From: JBHHYN01 sp046757565
GTDB taxonomy: Bacteria > Pseudomonadota > Gammaproteobacteria > Eutrophobiales > Eutrophobiaceae
NCBI GenBank assembly: GCA_046757565.1
Contig: JBHHYN010000115.1
Span: 1-9,599 of the forward strand
DNA: 9,599 nt
Direction of reading: 5' to 3'
Below, piece after piece: positions 1 through 5,592 of the stretch. Under the pieces are notes generated by a model. It had not been told where the DNA came from. It ran no database searches and saw only the letters and a program-made list of their open reading frames with translations. Position numbers and translations under genes: made by a program. Positions within the stretch are counted from its first letter, which is position 1. Every line of letters starts with the position of its first letter.

Positions 1-34
1 CTCCATCAGTGAGAGACCTGTTTTTGTTTTGATC

Positions 35-112
<78 letters not shown>

Positions 113-130
113 GAAAAAATGAAGAAAACT

Positions 131-159
131 ATTAAACAGGTCAGACTTCCGGTGTTCAA
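131..159 (-). promoter_or_regulatory. Likely sigma-70 promoter of the tRNA-Pro gene
   Basis: Read on the minus strand, TTGAAC (154-159; matches the first four bases of TTGACA) is followed after exactly 17 nt by TTTAAT (131-136; 5 of 6 to TATAAT). Transcription would start about a dozen bases before the tRNA 5' end at 112. Spacing and position fit well, but this is a sequence match only. Read-through from the upstream operon remains possible because no terminator is seen after the MerR gene. Confidence 0.55.
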
Positions 160-179
160 GAATACTTTGTCTCGCAACT

Positions 180-193
180 ACTTGTAACTTGTA
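180..193. repeat. Two tandem heptamers ACTTGTA
   Basis: ACTTGTA occurs twice in perfect tandem, and the flank continues with ACTA, immediately after the stop codon of the MerR gene. On its own it is too short to be significant. It is listed because two other spacers in the window (3241-3254 and 5027-5047) hold tandem heptamers of different sequence. Confidence 0.6.
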
Positions 194-194
194 A

Positions 195-551
195 CTATCT
201 TCTAAGGATATCCAGGATTTCTTCGAGTTCTGTACGTAATAGCCGGATAATCTGCTGGCTTTGATTGGAATCGTCTTTGGCCTCACTGCCGGATAGACGC
301 TGGCGCGCCCCCCCGATGGTAAACCCCTGTTCATACAGAAGGCTGCGGATCTGCCTGATAAGTATGACATCATGCCGTTGATAATAGCGGCGATTACCCC
401 GGCGTTTCAGGGGCTTGAGCTGTGGGAACTCCTGCTCCCAGTAGCGCAGCACATGGGGTTTTACAGCACACAGATCGCTGACTTCGCCAATGGTGAAGTA
501 GCGTTTGCCGGGTATGGTGGGTAATTCGCTGTTATTGGACGCTTCCAGCAT
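195..551 (-). CDS. MerR-family transcriptional regulator (ihfA-linked type)
   Basis: A 118-residue MerR-family DNA-binding protein. The winged helix-turn-helix spans about residues 18-86: YFTIGEVSDLCAV (18-30), VLRYWEQEFPQL (34-45) and the wing RGNRRYYQRHDV (51-62). It is followed by a short, charged helical tail (about 97-118) that should form the antiparallel dimer coiled coil. There is only one cysteine (Cys28) and no metal-binding loop, so it is not a classical mercury or copper sensor. The effector and target are unknown. Near-identical small proteins sit directly after ihfA in pseudomonads, and the N-terminus (MLE..., then ELP.IPGKRYFTIGEV) supports this ATG. The start lies inside ihfA, giving a 20-nt overlap, with AGAGG three bases upstream. 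The gene is therefore probably co-transcribed and translationally coupled with ihfA. Confidence 0.9.
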   Translation of the reverse strand: MLEASNNSELPTIPGKRYFTIGEVSDLCAVKPHVLRYWEQEFPQLKPLKRRGNRRYYQRHDVILIRQIRSLLYEQGFTIGGARQRLSGSEAKDDSNQSQQIIRLLRTELEEILDILRR

Positions 552-834
552 AGGCCTCTACTCGCGCTTTAAGTTTTTGACCGGGACGAAATGTCACGAC
601 CCGACGTGCACAGATAGGAATTTCCTCACCTGTCTTCGGATTTCGCCCAGGGCGTTGATTTTTATCCCTTAAATCGAAGTTACCGAACCCGGACAACTTG
701 ACCTGACTACCGGCCTCCAACTCTGCGCGGATCTCCTCGAAAAACATTTCAACTATTTCCTTGGCTTCCCGCTTATTCAGCCCCAACTCCTCATACAACT
801 TTTCAGCCATGTCGGCTTTTGTTAATGCTCCCAT
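532..834 (-). CDS. ihfA: Integration host factor subunit alpha
   Basis: This encodes the alpha subunit of IHF, a heterodimeric nucleoid protein that bends DNA sharply at specific sites and assists recombination, replication and promoter control. The 100-residue protein matches E. coli IhfA (99 aa) along its whole length, including the core VKLSGFGNFDLRDKNQRPGR (45-64). The beta-arm tip is RNPKTGEEIPI, and Pro66 corresponds to the intercalating proline (E. coli Pro65). The C-terminal part is RRVVTFRPGQKLK. One extra glycine follows the initiator Met. The gene begins two bases after the pheT stop, and its GAGAGAA ribosome site lies within the end of pheT. This is the same pheT-ihfA arrangement as in enterobacteria and pseudomonads. 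The beta subunit gene is not in the window. Confidence 0.98.
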   Translation of the reverse strand: MGALTKADMAEKLYEELGLNKREAKEIVEMFFEEIRAELEAGSQVKLSGFGNFDLRDKNQRPGRNPKTGEEIPICARRVVTFRPGQKLKARVEAYAGSVQ

Positions 835-836
835 AA

Positions 837-3209
837 CTATTCTCTCAACGTTGCACCAAATCGTGAATGAAGGGTATTCAAGATCTCCTCCACTGTATTA
901 TCAACCTCTCCATCTGTAAGAGTGCTCGAAGTTCTCATAAAGGTCAAGCACAAAGCAAGACTTTTTTTCTCAAGATCAATGCCTTCCCCCATATATACGT
1001 CAAACAACTCTAGGTTATCAAGCAGATCGGGGCAAGACGTTTTTATATGTTTCATTATCTCATGGACGGCGATTTCCCTGTCCACCAGAATAGCAATATC
1101 CCGCCTCACAGATGGGAATTTGGATATTTTCGTGAATTTTACCTTTTTTTTTGACGGAAATCGTGAAAGATATAGTTCGAAGACAAAGACCGGTAAAGTG
1201 ATATCGAGTTCACTCAGTATGGCTGGATGTACCGCACCTATCAAGCCAATTGACTGATTATCATAAAAAATCCCGGCGGATTGACCAGGATGCAGTGCAG
1301 CATGCGTGATTTCGCGATACTCAACCTCTTCTTCTGGTCTTCCCTGGCCCAGTAACGCCTCGACATCACCCTTTATATCAAAGAAATCACATAAAATATC
1401 ATCTATATCCCATTGTTTTTCATATAATTTACCATATATTATACCGGATAGTACTGGTTCCTGTCTCAATTCTGCCTCAAAATTAAAAATACGCCCGTAT
1501 TCAAATAATCGAAGCCGCTGTTGTTGCCGCTTAATGTTGTATTGCAATGCCATGAGTAATCCCGGCCACAGACTTTGCCGCATCACCCCCGCATCTGATG
1601 AAATTGGATTGAGTAGCCGAATGGCGTCGCCCGTGCCATGCATACGCGCCTGCAATTTTTCATCGACGAAGCTATAGGTAATTGCCTCATGATAATTTCG
1701 ATTGACAAGGATGTGCCGCATGAGATAGTGGTTTGTATCTTCCGGGGAGGGATGAATTCCAGAATGTGTATCGAGCCGTGCACTGGGTAGACGATCATAA
1801 CCATAGACCCTGGCGATTTCTTCGATCAAGTCGGCCTCTATTTCTATATCGAATCGAAACGGCGGGGCACAGACCTCAAAATATCCAGATTTTTTAGTAA
1901 GTTGCATTTTGAGCCGTTGCAGGATTTCTATAATTCGGCCGTTCTCGATTTCGATTCCAAGCAAGCCATAGACCTTTTCCGGTCTCAGGTTTACCGGTGA
2001 TCTCGTGGGCAGATTCCCGGCTTCGATGGCCTCTGTCACCGGTCCGGGGTTACCACCGCAATATTCAAGAATGAGCTGTGTGGCCCGCTCGACGGCAAGC
2101 CGCTGCAACGTATAATCGACCCCGCGTTCAAACCGTTGTGAGGAATCAGTATGTAATCCGTAGAGCCTGGCGCGGCCAAGGATTGCCTCAGGTGAGAAAA
2201 AGGCGCTCTCCAGAAAAATATGATGGGTATCTTGCGTCACACTCGTGTCAAGCCCACCCATAATACCCGCCATTGCAACGGCCCTGGATTCATCGGCAAT
2301 AACCAGGGTCTGCACGGTCAAACTACAGGTTTGCCCATCCAACAGCGCCAGCTTTTCGCCCGGGCCGGCATATCGAACCGTGATCTCCCCTTGCAGCAGG
2401 TCGTTATCAAAGGCGTGCATTGGCTGGCCCAGCTCGAGCATGACGTAGTTCATGATATCGACGACATTATTGATGCTGCGGATCCCGGAACGCCTGAGCT
2501 TCTCTGTCAGCCATGTGGGCGGGACCTGATTGATATCGATATCCTCAATTACCCGGCCAACGTAACGGGGACAGGCATCCGCGGCATCAAGCCTTACCTT
2601 CCTCTCCTGGCCGGTTATCGCATCGATCGGTTCGATATCCGGCCGGCGTACTTCGACGCCATTCAGCGCCGCCACTTCACGGGCAATCCCGGCAATACTG
2701 AGACAATCGCCCCTGTTCGGCGTCAGGGAGAAATCAATGACATGGTCATCGAGTAATAAAAATTCCTGCAATTCAGTACCCGGCTCCGCGCCGGAATCCA
2801 GTTCCAACAGCATGTCGGCCCGGTCCGATAATTCCAGCTCCGCGGCGGAACAGAGCATGCCTTCCGATCTGACGCCATAGATTTCCGTGGATACGATTTT
2901 ACGGCCATCGGGCAACACAGCGCCGGCCATGGCCAGCGCATAACAATGACCCACACACACATTTTCTGCGCCACAAACTACAGTGAGCCTGTTTCCCGCA
3001 CCAACATCGAGCCGGCATACATTCAGATTGTCCGCATTCGGGTGGTGATTGATCTCTTCAAGCCGGGCAACAATCAGATGGGTAAAGTCACGGTGACAGG
3101 ACTCGATACCTTCAACTTCCAGACCTGCCATGGTGAGTTGTTCGGCCAGGTCATTCGTTGTAAGCAGCGGGCTCACCCACTCCCGCAACCATTGTTCGCT
3201 GAATTTCAT
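837..3209 (-). CDS. pheT: Phenylalanyl-tRNA synthetase beta subunit
   Basis: Beta chain of the (alpha-beta)2 enzyme that charges tRNA-Phe, acting in the cytoplasm. At 790 residues it has the full length of the family (E. coli 795). Domains can be followed in order. The OB-fold tRNA-binding domain covers about 40-150 (HPNADNLNVCRLDVG 56-70; GMLCSAAEL 117-125). The B3/4 editing domain covers about 210-385 (NNVVDIMNYVMLELGQPMHA 247-266; TDSSQRFERGVD 354-365). B5 covers about 402-476 (IEEIARVYGYDRLP 462-475), followed by the catalytic-like core. The C-terminal anticodon-binding FDX-ACB domain covers about 696-789 (FPSVRRDIAILVD 698-710). The ATG is fixed by the conserved opening MKFSEQWLREWV. No good Shine-Dalgarno precedes it: the closest sequence is GTGATT inside a small palindrome. 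The 55-nt gap from pheS suggests coupling is looser than usual. The gene is intact. Confidence 0.98.
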   Translation of the reverse strand: MKFSEQWLREWVSPLLTTNDLAEQLTMAGLEVEGIESCHRDFTHLIVARLEEINHHPNADNLNVCRLDVGAGNRLTVVCGAENVCVGHCYALAMAGAVLPDGRKIVSTEIYGVRSEGMLCSAAELELSDRADMLLELDSGAEPGTELQEFLLLDDHVIDFSLTPNRGDCLSIAGIAREVAALNGVEVRRPDIEPIDAITGQERKVRLDAADACPRYVGRVIEDIDINQVPPTWLTEKLRRSGIRSINNVVDIMNYVMLELGQPMHAFDNDLLQGEITVRYAGPGEKLALLDGQTCSLTVQTLVIADESRAVAMAGIMGGLDTSVTQDTHHIFLESAFFSPEAILGRARLYGLHTDSSQRFERGVDYTLQRLAVERATQLILEYCGGNPGPVTEAIEAGNLPTRSPVNLRPEKVYGLLGIEIENGRIIEILQRLKMQLTKKSGYFEVCAPPFRFDIEIEADLIEEIARVYGYDRLPSARLDTHSGIHPSPEDTNHYLMRHILVNRNYHEAITYSFVDEKLQARMHGTGDAIRLLNPISSDAGVMRQSLWPGLLMALQYNIKRQQQRLRLFEYGRIFNFEAELRQEPVLSGIIYGKLYEKQWDIDDILCDFFDIKGDVEALLGQGRPEEEVEYREITHAALHPGQSAGIFYDNQSIGLIGAVHPAILSELDITLPVFVFELYLSRFPSKKKVKFTKISKFPSVRRDIAILVDREIAVHEIMKHIKTSCPDLLDNLELFDVYMGEGIDLEKKSLALCLTFMRTSSTLTDGEVDNTVEEILNTLHSRFGATLRE

Positions 3210-3214
3210 CGTTT

Positions 3215-3260
3215 AATCACGAGTGATTGGTCATTTGTTCGTGGTCAGTGGTCAAATGAC
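3215..3260. repeat. Inverted and tandem repeats in the pheS-pheT spacer
   Basis: The 55-nt gap between pheS and pheT contains three small structures. A hyphenated palindrome AATCAC-GA-GTGATT lies at 3215-3228. An 8-bp inverted repeat GTCATTTG/CAAATGAC has arms at 3230-3237 and 3253-3260. The perfect tandem heptamer GTGGTCA occurs twice at 3241-3254, partly in the loop. The palindrome occupies the place where the pheT ribosome-binding site would be expected. No function is known to me. The dense repetition suggests a small repeat insertion or slippage-derived spacer. Confidence 0.65.
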
Positions 3261-3264
3261 AACT

Positions 3265-4245
3265 TTAACCAAACTGCCGGAGAAAGCGCACATCGTTCTC
3301 GAAAAATATTCGAATATCATCAATTCCATATTTCAACATGGCCAGGCGCTCTATCCCCATCCCAAACGCCAGCCCTGAATAGGTTTCACTATCGATACCG
3401 ACATTCTCAAGGACATTGGGATGCACCATGCCGCAACCCAGCACCTCGAGCCAGCCGTTATTCCCCATGATATCGACTTCCGCCGATGGCTCGGTGAAAG
3501 GGAAGTAAGAGGGGCGGAAACGGATCTCGACATCGTCACTAAAGAGACTCCTGAGAAAGTCCTGAAGCAAACCTTTTAACTGGGCAAACGTTACCTGCTC
3601 ATCCACCAACAGTCCTTCTACCTGATGAAACATCGGGGTGTGTGTCATATCGGAATCACACCGGTACACGCGCCCTGGAGCGATAATACGCAGTGGCGGC
3701 TGCCGCTCTTGCATCACCCTGATCTGGACCGATGAGGTATGCGTTCTTAACAGCAGATTATTTTCGAAATAAAAGGTGTCATGCATCGCCCGGGCAGGGT
3801 GATTTTCCGGAATATTGAGTGCTGCAAAATTGTGATAGTCATCCTCTATCTCCGGACCGTCGACAACCTCGAAGCCAACCTGTGCAAACAGGCTTTCGAT
3901 CTCGGCAGAGGTCTGTGTGACGGGATGCAGGGCCCCCGGTTGTTGTCCCCGGGCCGGAAGTGTGACGTCGATTTTTTCTTTTCGTAAGCGTTCATCCAGC
4001 TGCTGTTGCTGCAATGCTTCTTTTTGTCTGGCGATGGCCTCCTCAAGCTGCTGTTTGGCTGCGTTGATTGCCTGACCTGCCCCGGGCCGTTCCTCCTCGG
4101 GCAAACCACCCAGTTGCTTCAGGCGCCGGGTCAACCCTCCCTTCTTTCCCAAATATTCAATCCGCACCTGATCCAGCACGGCCAGATCACTGCTGGCATG
4201 AACTGAGGCAAGGGCCCTTTTCATTATGTGTTTGAGTTCTTCCAT
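3265..4245 (-). CDS. pheS: Phenylalanyl-tRNA synthetase alpha subunit
   Basis: Catalytic alpha chain of PheRS, a class II synthetase that forms Phe-AMP and transfers phenylalanine to tRNA-Phe with PheT. It has 326 residues against 327 in E. coli. An N-terminal helical, coiled-coil arm (about 1-95, rich in Gln, Glu, Lys and Arg) is followed by the catalytic core. The motif 1 region is GPEIEDDYHNF (130-140), continuing to HPARAMHDTF. Motif 2 is RIIAPGRVYR (186-195) with THTPMFHQVEG (201-211), then FRPSYFPFTEPSAEVD (243-258). Motif 3 is GLAFGMGIERLAML (291-304). The ATG matches the family N-terminus, although the upstream sequence GTGATGAGC is only a weak ribosome site. It is preceded by a 170-nt spacer after rplT and followed by pheT 55 nt later. 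No defect is visible. Confidence 0.98.
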   Translation of the reverse strand: MEELKHIMKRALASVHASSDLAVLDQVRIEYLGKKGGLTRRLKQLGGLPEEERPGAGQAINAAKQQLEEAIARQKEALQQQQLDERLRKEKIDVTLPARGQQPGALHPVTQTSAEIESLFAQVGFEVVDGPEIEDDYHNFAALNIPENHPARAMHDTFYFENNLLLRTHTSSVQIRVMQERQPPLRIIAPGRVYRCDSDMTHTPMFHQVEGLLVDEQVTFAQLKGLLQDFLRSLFSDDVEIRFRPSYFPFTEPSAEVDIMGNNGWLEVLGCGMVHPNVLENVGIDSETYSGLAFGMGIERLAMLKYGIDDIRIFFENDVRFLRQFG

Positions 4246-4415
4246 TGCTCATCACTTTTGCTGTGGAAAGTTTTCATCTGCACGTCAATGTACCCAATAC
4301 ATGCGAGCGCCATGGACCTGGGTATCTTTATGCCCTGTGGGGTGTTGCGGAAGCGTCAAAATCGAAGGAACAGTGCAGCCCATTCCCCTATTAGTTCGAA
4401 AAATGATTACCCGTG
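4246..4415. other. rplT-pheS spacer (position of the pheM attenuator in E. coli)
   Basis: This is the longest untranslated gap within the operon. In E. coli the same position holds pheM, a short Phe-rich leader peptide that attenuates pheST. Reading the minus strand, I find no leader with a run of Phe codons. The possible short ORFs at 4285-4383 (32 codons) contain no Phe and have a badly spaced AGGGG. There are weak imperfect hairpins, for example GGAA/TTCC arms around a GCTGCA loop near 4366-4387 and an ATGTA/TACAT pair near 4288-4302, but no stem followed by a U-run. No good promoter was found: a TTGACG is present but the nearest AT-rich hexamer is 21 nt away. Confidence 0.5.
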
Positions 4416-4796
4416 CTAATACTCCGTCTCTACAACCTGATTTGCGAGGCAGGACTTGGCCTGTGCAGCAATCCGGGCAAAGGTATTTTTGTCAGTGACA
4501 GCAATATCTGCCAGGATTTTACGGTCCACATCGATGGCCGCCTTTTTCAAACCATTTATCAGGCGGCTGTACGACAGACCCTGTTCCCGGGCCGCTGCAT
4601 TGATACGGATGATCCACAGTGAACGCAGCTGGCGTTTCCGCTGGCGCCGGTCACGATAGGCATACTGACCCGCCTTGGTCACCGCCTGCTTGGCGACACG
4701 AAATACATTCTTGCGCCGTCCCTGGTAGCCACTGGCCTGGGAGATCACCGTTTTGTGCCGTTTATGGGCGGTGACGCCCCGTTTTACTCTGGACAT
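4416..4796 (-). CDS. rplT: 50S ribosomal protein L20
   Basis: L20 binds 23S rRNA early in 50S assembly. In E. coli it also represses translation of rpmI-rplT by binding its own mRNA. The 126-residue protein begins MSRVKRGVTA and carries the family core GQYAYRDRRQRKRQLRSLWI (42-61), INAAAREQG (65-73) and INGLKKAAIDVDRKILADIA (80-99). It is about eight residues longer than the E. coli protein (118 aa), the extra being a C-terminal tail ending NQVVETEY. The ATG is preceded by GAGGT at a seven-base distance, plus a nearer AGAGG. It follows rpmI after 12 nt, so the two are surely co-transcribed. Confidence 0.98.
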   Translation of the reverse strand: MSRVKRGVTAHKRHKTVISQASGYQGRRKNVFRVAKQAVTKAGQYAYRDRRQRKRQLRSLWIIRINAAAREQGLSYSRLINGLKKAAIDVDRKILADIAVTDKNTFARIAAQAKSCLANQVVETEY

Positions 4797-4808
4797 TGCC
4801 TCTACCTC

Positions 4809-5006
4809 TTAAATATAGGGGACCATCCGGGCAATAGCCTTCTGGTCATGATCATGGATTGCAATAATCGGACGCAACTGGCGCTTACGCTTGCTGCTTT
4901 TTTTCGTCAAAATGTGGCTACGATGCGATTGGCGGTGTTTGAATTTGCCGGAAGCGGTCTTTGAAAAGCGCTTGGCTGCACCACGATTAGTCTTTAATTT
5001 GGGCAT
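4809..5006 (-). CDS. rpmI: 50S ribosomal protein L35
   Basis: Small, very basic protein of the large ribosomal subunit, 65 residues as in E. coli. Recognisable family segments are MPKLKTNRGAAKRF at the N-terminus, GKFKHRQ (20-26) and HILTKKSSKRKRQLRP (31-46). The C-terminal 20 residues (IIAIHDHDQKAIARMVPYI) diverge from E. coli but keep the VPY ending. The ATG has a GGAG eight bases upstream. It lies between infC (57-nt gap) and rplT (12-nt gap). In E. coli the upstream gap and the infC end contribute to the L20 translational operator, but I cannot identify that structure here. Confidence 0.97.
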   Translation of the reverse strand: MPKLKTNRGAAKRFSKTASGKFKHRQSHRSHILTKKSSKRKRQLRPIIAIHDHDQKAIARMVPYI

Positions 5007-5026
5007 TAAAAAAACTCCAACTAGTA

Positions 5027-5056
5027 TGGTTTAAGGTTCATGGTTCAACGTTGAAC
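5027..5056. repeat. Heptamer repeats and a 14-bp palindrome in the infC-rpmI spacer
   Basis: On the plus strand three degenerate heptamers follow each other: TGGTTTA (5027-5033), AGGTTCA (5034-5040) and TGGTTCA (5041-5047). The last overlaps a perfect 14-bp palindrome GTTCAACGTTGAAC (5043-5056). All of this fits between the infC stop and the rpmI ribosome site. It may be a decayed repeat or a binding site. In E. coli this spacer region belongs to the L20 control region, but no match to that RNA structure can be claimed. Confidence 0.6.
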
Positions 5057-5063
5057 ATTAGTT

Positions 5064-5579
5064 TTATTTCTTCGGCGCCAACACCATGACCATTTGCCGG
5101 CCTTCCATTTTTGGAAATTGTTCGACGGCCCCGTACTCCTCCAGATCCGCCTTGATCCTGTCCAGCATCTTGCCCCCTAATTCCTGGTGTGCCATTTCCC
5201 TGCCACGAAACCGCAGGGTTACCTTGACTTTATCACCATTCGTTAAAAACCGAATGAGGTTGCGTAATTTAATTCCATAATCGCTCTTATCGGTCCCCGG
5301 CCTGAATTTTATCTCCTTGACCTGTATTTGCTTCTGTTTTTTCTTGGCCGCTTGCTTTTTCTTGTTCTGATCGAACAGATACTTGCCGTAATCCATGACC
5401 CGGCAAACCGGAGGCGTTTCGTTAGGTACAATTTCAACCAGGTCCAGTTCTGCCTCCTCTGCCCTGGTTTGTGCCTCTGCCAGAGAAATAATCCCTATTT
5501 GTTCCCCGTCAGGACCAATGACTCTTACCTCCTGGGCGGTAATTTCCTCATTTAAACGATTCGATTTTTTAGCGGCGAT
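5064..5579 (-). CDS. infC: Translation initiation factor IF-3, with AUC start
   Basis: IF-3 binds the 30S subunit, blocks premature 50S joining and rejects wrong start codons or tRNAs. Reading from the AUC at 5577-5579 gives 171 residues (E. coli 180). The N-domain starts (M)AAKKSNRLNEEITAQEVRV and includes IGPDGEQIGI (21-30) and DLVEIVPNETPPVCRV (46-61). The MDYGKYLFD hinge (62-70) and Lys-rich linker follow. The C-domain carries KEIKFRPGTDKSDY, LRFRGREMAHQ and the ending MVMVLAPKK. An in-frame TAG, which is the thrS stop, lies only two codons before AUC, and no ATG, GTG or TTG exists in frame before MDYGK at 5396. A strong GGAGG lies eight bases before AUC. E. coli infC starts at AUU, a codon class that IF-3 itself discriminates against, giving autogenous repression. 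AUC should act the same way (inference). Confidence 0.95.
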   Translation of the reverse strand: MAAKKSNRLNEEITAQEVRVIGPDGEQIGIISLAEAQTRAEEAELDLVEIVPNETPPVCRVMDYGKYLFDQNKKKQAAKKKQKQIQVKEIKFRPGTDKSDYGIKLRNLIRFLTNGDKVKVTLRFRGREMAHQELGGKMLDRIKADLEEYGAVEQFPKMEGRQMVMVLAPKK

Positions 5580-5592
5580 ATTCTAATCCTCC
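5577..5592 (-). promoter_or_regulatory. infC ribosome-binding site and AUC initiation codon
   Basis: The minus strand reads GGAGG (5588-5592), eight bases, then ATC (5577-5579). The Shine-Dalgarno overlaps the last codons of thrS, and the thrS TAG (5583-5585) lies in the spacer, so the two genes are coupled. A near-perfect Shine-Dalgarno combined with a poor start codon is the arrangement expected for IF-3 autoregulation. The neighbouring AAT at 5580-5582 is not a start codon. Confidence 0.85.

Noticed and set aside
2220..3470. Long plus-strand open frames (2220-2756 and 2946-3470) opposite pheT and pheS
   Set aside because: They lie antisense to well-conserved synthetase genes, resemble no family and have no convincing ribosome sites. 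They are shadows of the coding strand.
4285..4383. A 32-residue minus-strand ORF in the rplT-pheS spacer as a leader peptide
   Set aside because: It has no phenylalanine codons, its AGGGG is one base from the ATG, and I recognise no homologue.
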